A stretch of 29,706 nt of DNA, from assembly GCA_030631625.1 (NCBI GenBank), contig DAOVKT010000010.1, forward strand, positions 1-29,706, given 5' to 3'. Below, in pieces: positions 1-7,642 of this stretch. A program made the translations under genes and the position numbers. The DNA is from JAGLTZ01 sp023135015. Lineage in GTDB: Bacteria > Blakebacterota > Blakebacteria > Blakebacterales > Blakebacteraceae. Below the pieces are notes generated by a model that was given only the letters and a program-made list of their open reading frames with translations, did not search any database and was not told where the DNA came from. Position 1 is the stretch's first letter; each line of letters starts with the position of its first letter.

Positions 1-1
1 A

Positions 2-859
2 GAACGCGGATACTTTGACATCCTCGACATGGTCGTCGAGGGACGTGCACCACAACCAGGTTCTGCAGAAATACTCATCGGCGCGATTCTGGCCGAGCAG
101 CTGGAGGTGACCACCGGCGACACGCTTATACTCCTGGGGCAGACCGCCTACCGGTCTATGGGTGGCATCAGAGCTGAGGTTACCGGACTGGCCCGCTCCG
201 GGCTGGATCCTATAGACCGTAATGTCCTCTTCATGCCGCTCGATCAGGTCCAGTTGATGACAGACCTGCACGACGGAACCACCGAGATACTCATATTCGC
301 AGAAGACGTGGAACAGGTGGATATCCTGGCCGGCTCGCTCAGGAGTGAACTCGACGGGCTCGTGATCGGCGGCCTTGAAATACAGACGTGGAAGGATCAG
401 GGAACTCTTGTACAGATGATGGAGTCGAGCGGCTCAATATTCAGTGTCGTTATTTTCATTCTCATGCTGATGGCGGGATTGATCATCGTCAATACTATGC
501 TGATGACGGTATTGGAACGCACTCAGGAGTTCGGAATGTTGAGCGCGATGGGTATGCGACGCGGTAAAATAGTTGCCCTTATCCTGAACGAAGGCCTGGT
601 CATTGGAATAGTGGGTGCTCTGCTGGGCGGGATTATCGGCAGCGGTCTCTCTCTCTGGCTGGAGCAGAATGGTTTCAACATCTCTGCCGCCATGGAGGGC
701 TTGGATTTCCCGATGAAGAATATCATCTACTCCGACTGGAAACTGATCCATCCGATCATCGGCTTTTTTATCGGAATTGCGACCGCGGTAGGGGCCACAC
801 TGATACCGGCCAGACGGATCGTGCGCCTGAAGCCGGCAGAGGCATTGAGAGACAAATGA
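2..859 (+). CDS. ABC transporter permease, MacB/LolC-E (FtsX) type, 3' part
   Basis: The reading frame is open to the left edge, so the N-terminus lies outside the window. What remains is the end of a periplasmic MacB-type core domain (roughly the first 135 visible residues) followed by the C-terminal FtsX domain. Three hydrophobic segments are visible: one around the SIFSVVIFILMLMAGLIIVN stretch, one around LVIGIVGALLGGIIGSGL, and one near the C-terminus. The motif ERTQEFGMLSAMGMRRGKI between the first two is the typical cytoplasmic coupling loop of this family, and the protein ends in the usual PARRIVRLKPAEALR. Such permeases act in the inner membrane with a LolD/MacB-like ATPase, extracting lipoproteins or driving efflux without substrate crossing the permease itself. 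The stop codon overlaps the start of the LolA-like gene (ATGA), which favours a role in lipoprotein or outer-membrane traffic. The substrate cannot be told from sequence. Confidence 0.88.
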   Translation, partial: ERGYFDILDMVVEGRAPQPGSAEILIGAILAEQLEVTTGDTLILLGQTAYRSMGGIRAEVTGLARSGLDPIDRNVLFMPLDQVQLMTDLHDGTTEILIFAEDVEQVDILAGSLRSELDGLVIGGLEIQTWKDQGTLVQMMESSGSIFSVVIFILMLMAGLIIVNTMLMTVLERTQEFGMLSAMGMRRGKIVALILNEGLVIGIVGALLGGIIGSGLSLWLEQNGFNISAAMEGLDFPMKNIIYSDWKLIHPIIGFFIGIATAVGATLIPARRIVRLKPAEALRDK

Positions 860-1647
860 AAACCTTCACACTGAACCATAGCCTGATTGGGATCGCGCTG
901 CTGGCATGCGGCATGACAGCCGCTTCGGGAACTCTCTGCCCGGCAGGTGCCCAGCCCGATCCACAGGAGATCCTGCGTCACATCGACAGCAACATCATGA
1001 TCGGCTCGGCCAGAATGACTGCAAGGATGTCAGTTCAGTACAGCAACGGAGAGATCCGCACCATGGAATTCATCTCATGGTCGCAGGGCACCGACAGATC
1101 ATTCCTCGAATTCACCTCACCGGCCCGCGATGCCGGAAGCCGGTTTCTTCGTATCGGTGGCGACAGGATGTGGATTTTCCTGCCCAGAGTGGGTAAAAGT
1201 GTGCGCATCCAGGGACACATGCTCCGCCAGGGACTGATGGGGAGCGACTTCTCTTTCGGCGATGCGACAGAGAACCCGAGCATGGTCGAGGATTACAGCG
1301 CTACCCTGGAGAGGGAGGAGACTTTCAACAACCGTCCGACATACGTCCTCTACCTGGAGGCGAAGCGGGATGATCTCGCCTATCCTTCACGCAGAATCTG
1401 GGTGGACAGCCAGCACTGGCTCCCCCTGAAGGAAGAGCGATATGCAAAGAGCGGCAAACTGCTCAAGACGATGATCCTGGGTGATGTCAGGAGAGTGGGA
1501 GATCGCTGGTACCCGTTCAGGATGGAACTGAACAATGCATTGCAGGCCGATACCAGCACAACCCTTCAGATCATCGAGATGGAACTAGATATCCCCATAC
1601 CCGCAGAGATCTTCACCATGCGCAATCTCGAAGGCGGAGACGAATAA
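856..1647 (+). CDS. outer membrane lipoprotein-sorting protein (LolA-like family)
   Basis: This is a 263-residue exported protein. It has a signal peptide of about 32 residues (hydrophobic IGIALLACGMTAASG, probable cleavage after AGA in PAGAQP) and then a LolA-like half-barrel. The segment with FLPRVGKSVRIQG followed by LMGSDFSFGD matches the family often named 'outer membrane lipoprotein-sorting protein', which is distant from true LolA and usually sits beside MacB/LolCE-type permeases. It presumably works in the periplasm as a lipid or lipoprotein carrier for the upstream permease; that partner role is inferred from the ATGA overlap. The start is fixed by that overlap. No lipobox cysteine follows the signal peptide, so the mature protein should be soluble. 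The 119 bases after it, before korA, contain no convincing terminator or promoter. Confidence 0.82.
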   Translation: MKTFTLNHSLIGIALLACGMTAASGTLCPAGAQPDPQEILRHIDSNIMIGSARMTARMSVQYSNGEIRTMEFISWSQGTDRSFLEFTSPARDAGSRFLRIGGDRMWIFLPRVGKSVRIQGHMLRQGLMGSDFSFGDATENPSMVEDYSATLEREETFNNRPTYVLYLEAKRDDLAYPSRRIWVDSQHWLPLKEERYAKSGKLLKTMILGDVRRVGDRWYPFRMELNNALQADTSTTLQIIEMELDIPIPAEIFTMRNLEGGDE

Positions 1648-1766
1648 AGGCTATCCTGTAGCGAATAATTGGGTTCCCTACTCACCTCGTTTTCACAATC
1701 TTAATTGGCACCCGTCCTGCAACTATTAAAAAACACGGCCGGTTCCGGCATGATGGGAAAATCATC

Positions 1767-2900
1767 GTGAATTCCAGAACTTACATGATGCAGGGAAACA
1801 TGGCGGTTGCGGAGGGCGCTATCGACGCCGGTTGCCGGTTCTTCGCCGGCTACCCTATTACACCTTCGTCAGAAATCGCCGAACATCTCAGCAGGAAACT
1901 GCCCGAAATTGGCGGCAGGTTCATGCAGATGGAAGATGAAATCGCCGCCATGGGGGCAGTAATCGGCGCCTCGCTGGGCGGTATGAAGTCGATGACAGCC
2001 ACCAGCGGTCCGGGATTCTCGCTGAAGCAGGAGAACATCGGTTTCGCTTCCATGACCGAGGTGCCGGTGGTTGTGGTCAATGTCATGCGTGGAGGACCCA
2101 GCACCGGGCTGCCTACACTTCCCTCCCAGGGAGATGTCATGCAGGCGAGATGGGGCACCCACGGCGACCACCCGATTATAGTCCTCGCGCCCGCCAGCGT
2201 CCGCGAAGCGTACGACCTCACCGTCGAGGCGTTTAATATGTCAGAGAAGTACCGGGTGCCAGTGATCCTGCTGCTCGACGAGATCATCGGACACGTCCAC
2301 GAGAAGGTGACACTTCCGGACCCTGGGGGGCTGAAAATCATCAACAGGAAGAAACCGACCGTTCCTCCTCAGGAATATCTGCCATACGACTCCGATGAGA
2401 GCCTGATACCACCGATGGCCAATTTCGGAGAAGGATACCGCTATCACGTAACCGGCCTGGTACATGACGAGACCGGGTTCCCCACAAATGTCACCGAGAA
2501 GATCGAAGACCAGCTGGGCAGGCTGAACACTAAACTGGATAAGTATCAGGACGAGATAATCAAGTACGAGGAAACCTACACCGAGGATGCGGCGATCGGT
2601 GTGCTCTCCTTCGGTTCCAGTGCAAGATCTTCAAGGCAGGCACTGAAAAAGGCAAGGGAGGAGGGAATCAAGGCCGGGATGATCCAGCTCCAGACTCTGT
2701 GGCCGTTTCCAACCGAACGGATTCGGCTGTTCGGGGAACAGGTCTCGCACATCGTGGTTCCCGAGCTGAACATGGGACAGATAGCGCACGAAGTAGAACA
2801 CGCCGTAAGGGGTGAAGCTGAGGTCCTGCGGGTGAACAAGATAACGGGCGACCCGATCCATCCCGATGAGATTCTCGCGGTGATCAAGGAGTGCCTTTAA
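1767..2900 (+). CDS. korA: 2-oxoacid:ferredoxin oxidoreductase subunit alpha (KorA-like)
   Basis: This is the alpha subunit of a 2-oxoacid:ferredoxin oxidoreductase, most like 2-oxoglutarate:ferredoxin oxidoreductase. That enzyme interconverts 2-oxoglutarate plus CoA with succinyl-CoA plus CO2, using ferredoxin, in the cytoplasm. The pyrimidine-binding domain is clear: GYPITPSSE near residues 28-36, MEDEIAAMGA near 55-64 with the conserved glutamates, and TSGPGFSLKQEN near 79-90. The C-terminal half carries the transketolase-C-like domain (WPFPTERIR). The length of 377 is normal for an alpha chain without a fused gamma domain. The start used is a GTG with only a weak upstream GGGA; an ATG six or seven codons later is a possible alternative. 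It is followed after 3 bases by the beta gene. Substrate choice among 2-oxoacids cannot be settled by eye. Confidence 0.93.
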   Translation: MNSRTYMMQGNMAVAEGAIDAGCRFFAGYPITPSSEIAEHLSRKLPEIGGRFMQMEDEIAAMGAVIGASLGGMKSMTATSGPGFSLKQENIGFASMTEVPVVVVNVMRGGPSTGLPTLPSQGDVMQARWGTHGDHPIIVLAPASVREAYDLTVEAFNMSEKYRVPVILLLDEIIGHVHEKVTLPDPGGLKIINRKKPTVPPQEYLPYDSDESLIPPMANFGEGYRYHVTGLVHDETGFPTNVTEKIEDQLGRLNTKLDKYQDEIIKYEETYTEDAAIGVLSFGSSARSSRQALKKAREEGIKAGMIQLQTLWPFPTERIRLFGEQVSHIVVPELNMGQIAHEVEHAVRGEAEVLRVNKITGDPIHPDEILAVIKECL

Positions 2901-2903
2901 ATA

Positions 2904-3713
2904 ATGGATTACGAAAAATATCTCCGTAAAGATAAATTTCCGCACATCTGGTGTGCGGGCTGCGGCGATGGTATCGCGCTGAAGGCCATACTGCGGGCCA
3001 TAGACCACCTTGGCCTGAAGAAAGACAATATCGCGATGGTCTCCGGGATCGGGTGTTCCAGCAGGACCACGGGCTACGTAGACTTCAACACCCTGCACAC
3101 GACCCACGGCAGGGCGATCACATTCGCCACCGGCCTCAAGATGGCCCGTCCCGACCTGACGGTGATTGTGGTCACCGGAGACGGCGATGCTACCGCCATC
3201 GGCGGAAACCACCTGATCCACGCCGCCAGAAGGAACATCAATATCAACGTCATTATCTATAACAACCACATTTACGGAATGACCGGTGGGCAGGTATCGC
3301 CGACGACCCCGCTCGGCGGCTTCGCGACTACCGCCCCATACGGAAGTCTCGAGAACGCCTTCAATATCTCCGAACTTGTCGTAGCGGCCGGCGCATCTTT
3401 TGTCGCACGGTCTACTGTATTCCACGCGACGCTTCTGAGTAACCTTATCGAAAGAGCGATCCAGAAAAAGGGGTTCTCGCTCGTCGAAGTGATGACCCCC
3501 TGCCCCGTCGCCTTCGGCAAGCTTAACAAGCTGGGCACAGGAGCCCGGATGATCCTGGACCAGAAGTACCAGACGGTAAAGGTCGGACGGGCGAAGACCA
3601 TGTCGGCGGAAGACCTTCAGGGCAAGACCGTAATCGGTGTGCTCGCCGACAGGGAACTGCCTGAATACGTCAGCACATACGACAAGATCGTCGAGCAGGC
3701 CACACAGAGGTAA
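2904..3713 (+). CDS. korB: 2-oxoacid:ferredoxin oxidoreductase subunit beta (KorB-like)
   Basis: This is the TPP- and iron-sulfur-binding beta subunit. The TPP/Mg motif is GDGDATAIGG (residues 92-101), ending with the conserved asparagine pair at 120-121 in IYNNHIYGMTGGQ. Four cysteines, C17 and C20 (WCAGCG), C51 (GIGCSS) and C200 (TPCPVAFG), match the usual ligands of the single [4Fe-4S] cluster in this family. The length of 269 is typical of the short beta chains. Three bases separate it from korA, and five separate it from the gamma gene, so the three are surely one transcript. No small 2x[4Fe-4S] ferredoxin subunit (KorD) is encoded beside them, so electrons must pass to a ferredoxin encoded elsewhere. 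Confidence 0.94.
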   Translation: MDYEKYLRKDKFPHIWCAGCGDGIALKAILRAIDHLGLKKDNIAMVSGIGCSSRTTGYVDFNTLHTTHGRAITFATGLKMARPDLTVIVVTGDGDATAIGGNHLIHAARRNININVIIYNNHIYGMTGGQVSPTTPLGGFATTAPYGSLENAFNISELVVAAGASFVARSTVFHATLLSNLIERAIQKKGFSLVEVMTPCPVAFGKLNKLGTGARMILDQKYQTVKVGRAKTMSAEDLQGKTVIGVLADRELPEYVSTYDKIVEQATQR

Positions 3714-3718
3714 GAGTT

Positions 3719-4252
3719 ATGAGTCTTCGATATGAAATACGGTTAAGCGGCGCCGGCGGCCAGGGTCTGATACTGGTTGGAAAGATCATCGCAGAGGCCG
3801 CCGCCATCTACGACGATAAGAACGCGACGCAGAGCCAGTCGTACGGCCCGGAGGCCAGGGGTGGGGCCAGCCGATCCGAAGTCATCATAAGCGATGGTGA
3901 CATAGACTATCCAAAGGCTACAGACATCGATCTACTGCTGGCAATGACCCAGGAAGCCTCCGATAAATACGCCGTCGACGTAAAGCCGGGCGGGATAATC
4001 GTCACCGACTCCGGATTTGTCGGGACACTTCCTGAAGGGGACTTCACGGTTTATTCCTTTCCGATCACTCAAATAGCTGAGGAGAAGATCGGTAAGAAGA
4101 TCGTTGCAAACCTCGTGGCGCTGGGAGCCATTCACAAGCTCTCCGGGATCATTTCGGAAGAGGCGGTTATCAACGCCATCCGCGCGCGGGTTCCAAAGGG
4201 TACCGAGGACATGAACATCCAGGCGTTCAAGTACGGCCAGGAGCAGGTATAG
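3719..4252 (+). CDS. korC: 2-oxoacid:ferredoxin oxidoreductase subunit gamma (KorC-like)
   Basis: This is the gamma subunit, 177 residues, in the usual position after the beta gene. It shows the family's N-terminal RLSGAGGQGLILVGKIIAEA motif (about residues 8-27), then QSYGPEARGG near 42-51, the most recognisable signature of this Rossmann-like domain. Later motifs include DLLLAMTQEA and NLVALGAIHKLSG. The gamma subunit contacts the alpha subunit and helps bind CoA. The start ATG lies 5 bases after korB and follows GAGG four bases before the ATG, which overlaps the korB stop region. The gene ends in TAG shortly before a 165-bp palindromic repeat, which may form the 3' end of the kor transcript. 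Confidence 0.92.
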   Translation: MSLRYEIRLSGAGGQGLILVGKIIAEAAAIYDDKNATQSQSYGPEARGGASRSEVIISDGDIDYPKATDIDLLLAMTQEASDKYAVDVKPGGIIVTDSGFVGTLPEGDFTVYSFPITQIAEEKIGKKIVANLVALGAIHKLSGIISEEAVINAIRARVPKGTEDMNIQAFKYGQEQV

Positions 4253-4266
4253 CGAGTTCCGGACGG

Positions 4267-4431
4267 TAGTGCACCGCTCCGTAATTACGGTTACGTATCG
4301 AGAGCGCCGAGGCGTCCGGCCAGCAAGGCACGAGGAGGAGGGATAGCGGTGTCTATCGCAACGACGAGCAACGCGGCTGGCCGGAATGCATCGGCGCTCG
4401 AATACAAGCGTAATTGCGGAACTGTGTACTA
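4267..4431. repeat. full-length palindromic intergenic element, copy 1
   Basis: This is a 165-bp imperfect palindrome between korC and the nucleotidyltransferase gene. It starts TAGTGCACCGCTCCG and ends GTGTACTA. The left arm (4267-4322) pairs with the right arm (about 4378-4431): the reverse complement of the right end reads TAGTACACAGTTCCGC, and both arms carry GAG(A)GCGCCGA and CCGGCCAG. In the middle, GATAGC (4342-4347) and TCTATC (4352-4357) form a small stem around GGTG. There is no reading frame of note and no transposase. Close relatives occur at 16224-16387 and 26246-26333, so it is a dispersed family resembling a MITE or large REP/BIME-type element. The name of the family is unknown to me. 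Confidence 0.85.
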
Positions 4432-4454
4432 GTTAGAGTCGAAGCCCAGGTAGA

Positions 4455-7421
4455 ATGGACACGATAGAGACACTCGAGCGGCGCGTTTCGACTTTCTCGA
4501 ACCACTATCAGAAATACCTTTACTCTATATCACGTTTCAAGGATTCCCTCATCCAGGCTCTGGAATCCTCCGGAAAGCTGATGCAGATCCACATGTGGCG
4601 ATCCAGCTCGTATCCCGCCGAGGAGATGCGGATCATCGCCGGCCTCACGGATGATATCCACACGAATATCCAGCACGTGAGCTGCTACTACTCCCTCCAG
4701 TTCCTGCACATGAACTTCCGCCATCTCGATATCCTCGCCCTGGGGATCACTTCAGGTATCTCACTTACCGATGTCTATCACCAGTTCATGATGAATATCG
4801 GTAGTGACTTCCGCGTTCTCACCCGGGCTTATATGGAAACCCTTCTGGAAATTTACCTGCCGGGTCGGACCAGGGAGGATTTCATCATATGCAGTGTGGG
4901 GACCAGGGCGGACCAGGACGATCTCGATCTCGGCATCATCACCGCCGACGGCTCGGATGACGTCGAGCTTAACAAGGCACTGCAGAAGATCACACAGCAC
5001 ATGCTGGTCTACGCCACTCCCCTTCACCTTCATCTCTCGGAACACGTCGGCAAGCAGCTCTACACAACGACGATTCCCGAGTATCTCCAGCTGTTGGACG
5101 AGAAGATACAGGACGTCGTCATCATCTCTGAGCTGCTCAACGCCACGATGATCATCGGAGGCGACGATCTTTTCCAGCAGTTCCAGGAGGAGGTGATCTC
5201 TAGATACTTCTACAGCCCACTGAGGGATATCAGGTTCCACGAAGGGTTCCTGCGGGGCATCCTCGGCGAGGCCCGCGCGCTAATGGTCAGTCCTCTCAAG
5301 ACCGACGCGATTTCTCCCAAGGACGATGCGATCCGTATTATCAAGACGATCATCACAGCCAAGAAGGCGATTCACAGTGTCGCCGAACAGAACCCCTGGA
5401 AGATCATCGAGGCGCTGAAAGAGAGGGAACCTCATCTCGCCTCGGAATATGATTACCTTTTCAAAGCCACTTCCTTCCTCGAGATGTTCAAATTCCTGCT
5501 ACAGCAGTTCGTGGCTCAGGAGGATCTGTTCCGGTTGGAGGAAATCGATAAAAAACAGCTGGCTCTTATCGCGCAGAAGATGGGCTACCAGCCTATCGGA
5601 GCTGTCAGCGCGTGGGACCAGCTGATTATCGATTATTACCGGTACGTCAACGAGGTCAGGAAGCTGTGCGATTTCCTCCTCGAGGATATCACGGATCACC
5701 TCAGTTCGGTTTCGCTGTTCGTGAAGATGCTCAAAGCAGCCGGGGGGGTAGATGAAGAATCGACTTATCAAGGATCGCTGGCAAAGGATTTTATCGAGAA
5801 CGCGCACTTCTTCACCGGCACCAAATACTGGGAAGACATCCTTAATCTGCTGCAATCTAATAAAGCCCTGCTCGACACCTTTCTGGACGGATTCGAGATA
5901 CTGGACGAGACCGCGAAGGATGAAGTGATCGGAGCCTACACTGAATGGGTGCAGCACTCTCCCATTACCATTATGAGACTCATCACGATACTGAGAAGGA
6001 AGCAGCAGAACATTATCGGGGACACGATATCTCAACGGATGAGCACGGCCTTCCTTCAGAAGCTGGAGGAACTACCCTACAGCGCGGAAAAATTGTGCAA
6101 GATATTCAGCCACTACCCTGAGTATATCCACGAGTTCCTCCAGGTTCTCGCCGAGCCCCAGTTCGAGCACCTGCACCGTATCCTCGGAAAGCCCATCGCT
6201 GATGAGAGTCTTGAAGTCTATCAGATTCAGCTGGTCGACCTGTGCGATATCCACGAATGGTCCAGCCAGTACTTCCACAGGTTCTTCTCTCGAGTCATTT
6301 CCAACCACCCCGAATACCTTAGATCACTGACCAGCTCATTCCAGCTGTATGAGATCGCAACCGGCCTGCTGGCCATGGCGGACGCCTATACGGGTCACGC
6401 CGAGAAGAAGCAGGCATTGGGGGACTATTACGATCTGGAATTTCTGAGGGTCGGTATCGGCTCGATGCGGGGTGCCGATCTCAGAACGACAAACCGCGAG
6501 TTTACCGAGTTCTGCGATAACTATATGAAGAAGCTCTTCGACGTCTGCACTGAAGAGGTGGAATGGGAAAGCTCGACCACTCCACCCAGCACCGACACAT
6601 TCGCATTCATCGCCGCCGGCGGACACGCCAGGGGGCAGGCCTACGACGACGACTACGATCTGATCGCCATAGTGGACACAGATGATGAAAATGTCATCAG
6701 GCATGCCACGCGGGTGGTCACCCGCATTAACCGGGAGATAGTGAAGCGTGGGCTTCTGCCACACTACCGTCTGGGAGACATACTCGGCGGCTTCGTATGC
6801 CCGCTGTCACAGATAATTGAATACCTCTCATCTGACGACGATGAGAGCTTCATCGATCTGTCACAGCTGTTGGGCGCCAGGATGATCGTAGGTAGCCATG
6901 TTATGAAATCAATATTCAACGAGAAGATCCTGGACCGGTTCGTTTTCTCGAGAAAAGCGTATTACATAAACAGGATGATCAACGAAATACGCAGCCGTCA
7001 GGACCTCAACGAGCGGTGCGTTTCCGAATCGTGCAATCTCAAGGAGACTTCGGGCGGCCTGAGGGATATCGAGGCGGCAGCTCTGATGCTGAAGGCCTAC
7101 CTGGACATACACGAGCCGTTTTCACAGGATTTCTTCCAGGAGATCGGGGCAGAGGTGCCCGAGATATCGGAAGAACTCGATATCCTCAGCAGCTCGCTCT
7201 ACTACCTGCGGACTATCAGGGACTTATACCGGATAACGGTGGCCGCTGAAGACAGCGTCAACCCCGATTACCTCCACCGTGTCGCTGTCATCTTCCAGCA
7301 GAGCAACCGTCCCGAATGGAGCAACAGCGAACTGATCATGGATCAGCTTCGGGACACGCTCGACAAATCCACGAGCGCCTGCTCAACCATTTTCGATTAT
7401 CTACAGAATCAGATTAATTAG
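4455..7421 (+). CDS. tandem nucleotidyltransferase protein, GlnE/GlnD-like, function unknown
   Basis: This is a 988-residue, largely helical, soluble protein. Two nucleotidyltransferase-beta-like cores are visible. The first is at about 143-165 (SVGTRADQDDLDLG, with D156 and D158 as the metal-binding DxD). The second is at about 717-740 (AAGGHARGQ followed by DDDYDL, with D733 and D735). Each is followed by helices. After the second core comes LKETSGGLRDIE (862-873), the diagnostic motif of GlnD-type uridylyltransferases (KExxGGLRD). The matching place in the first half, RFHEGFLRGILGEARAL, looks degenerate. Two cores in about 1000 residues is the layout of GlnE (glutamine synthetase adenylyltransferase/deadenylylase), but the KEtsGGLRD motif is GlnD-like, and no HD or ACT domain follows. 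The protein probably transfers a nucleotide to a protein or small molecule; the target is unknown. The ATG follows AGGT, 23 bases after a repeat element. Its TAG stop lies in another element. Confidence 0.72.
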   Translation: MDTIETLERRVSTFSNHYQKYLYSISRFKDSLIQALESSGKLMQIHMWRSSSYPAEEMRIIAGLTDDIHTNIQHVSCYYSLQFLHMNFRHLDILALGITSGISLTDVYHQFMMNIGSDFRVLTRAYMETLLEIYLPGRTREDFIICSVGTRADQDDLDLGIITADGSDDVELNKALQKITQHMLVYATPLHLHLSEHVGKQLYTTTIPEYLQLLDEKIQDVVIISELLNATMIIGGDDLFQQFQEEVISRYFYSPLRDIRFHEGFLRGILGEARALMVSPLKTDAISPKDDAIRIIKTIITAKKAIHSVAEQNPWKIIEALKEREPHLASEYDYLFKATSFLEMFKFLLQQFVAQEDLFRLEEIDKKQLALIAQKMGYQPIGAVSAWDQLIIDYYRYVNEVRKLCDFLLEDITDHLSSVSLFVKMLKAAGGVDEESTYQGSLAKDFIENAHFFTGTKYWEDILNLLQSNKALLDTFLDGFEILDETAKDEVIGAYTEWVQHSPITIMRLITILRRKQQNIIGDTISQRMSTAFLQKLEELPYSAEKLCKIFSHYPEYIHEFLQVLAEPQFEHLHRILGKPIADESLEVYQIQLVDLCDIHEWSSQYFHRFFSRVISNHPEYLRSLTSSFQLYEIATGLLAMADAYTGHAEKKQALGDYYDLEFLRVGIGSMRGADLRTTNREFTEFCDNYMKKLFDVCTEEVEWESSTTPPSTDTFAFIAAGGHARGQAYDDDYDLIAIVDTDDENVIRHATRVVTRINREIVKRGLLPHYRLGDILGGFVCPLSQIIEYLSSDDDESFIDLSQLLGARMIVGSHVMKSIFNEKILDRFVFSRKAYYINRMINEIRSRQDLNERCVSESCNLKETSGGLRDIEAAALMLKAYLDIHEPFSQDFFQEIGAEVPEISEELDILSSSLYYLRTIRDLYRITVAAEDSVNPDYLHRVAVIFQQSNRPEWSNSELIMDQLRDTLDKSTSACSTIFDYLQNQIN

Positions 7422-7451
7422 TACCCATCCAGTAACTCCGGATGGGCACTA
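7419..7451. repeat. short palindromic element with TAGT/ACTA ends
   Basis: A 33-bp hairpin directly follows the nucleotidyltransferase gene. TAGTACCCATCC pairs with GGATGGGCACTA around AGTAACTCC. The first three bases are the gene's TAG stop. It shares the block CCGGATGGGCACT and the following GAGGTTTC with the opposite strand of the element at 15143-15193, and shares the TAGTRC terminus with the 165-bp elements. It could act as a bidirectional transcript end, but there is no T-run after it. Confidence 0.7.
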
Positions 7452-7462
7452 TTGAGGTTTCT

Positions 7463-7605
7463 AGTTTGGAAACGAGCAGTTTTGCGCAAGGTCAAGGAAA
7501 TCAACGGATTGCGCGGAGGCGTACTTACTGTACGCCGCACAAGAAATCCGGTAGATTGACGCCGAAATTGCGCAAAAGAGCCGTTTGCTCACCAGCTTAC
7601 GCTGG
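7463..7605. repeat. long imperfect palindrome in a convergent intergenic space
   Basis: Arms of about 60 bases face each other around the perfect hairpin GGCGTAC-TTACT-GTACGCC (7518-7536). Outer paired blocks include TTTTGCGCAA (about 7480-7489) with TTGCGCAAAA (about 7568-7577), GGATT with AATCC, and AACGAGC with GTTTGCTC. A separate small stem, CCAGC-TTAC-GCTGG, closes the region at 7592-7605. No sequence similarity to the 165-bp family is obvious apart from general design. No protein is encoded. Together with the element to its left it fills the whole space between two convergent genes. Confidence 0.75.
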
Positions 7606-7616
7606 ATTCGCGATCT

Positions 7617-7642
7617 AAAAAACAGATTCCGGACGGAAACTA
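7617..7642 (-). terminator. possible terminator of the small lipoprotein gene
   Basis: Read on the minus strand, the TAG stop is followed by TTTCCGTCCGGAATCTG and then six Ts. TTCC and GGAA can pair over GTCC, a weak four- to five-base stem, before the T-run. The stem is short, so this may be only part of the flanking repeat (the word TTCCGGACGG recurs near 4257 and, inverted, near 15144). Confidence 0.35.

Noticed and set aside
1648..1766. A promoter for korABC in the gap after the LolA-like gene
   Set aside because: TATTAA is present, but no acceptable -35 hexamer lies at the right distance. Transcription from here remains likely, but no site can be pointed to.
2631..3425. A 264-codon minus-strand frame across korA and korB
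   Set aside because: It spans the junction of two certain genes on the other strand and has no motifs.
4267..4431. The 165-bp palindrome as a tRNA-like or known riboswitch structure
   Set aside because: No acceptor/T-loop consensus and no known riboswitch core could be found; dispersed copies fit a repeat family better.
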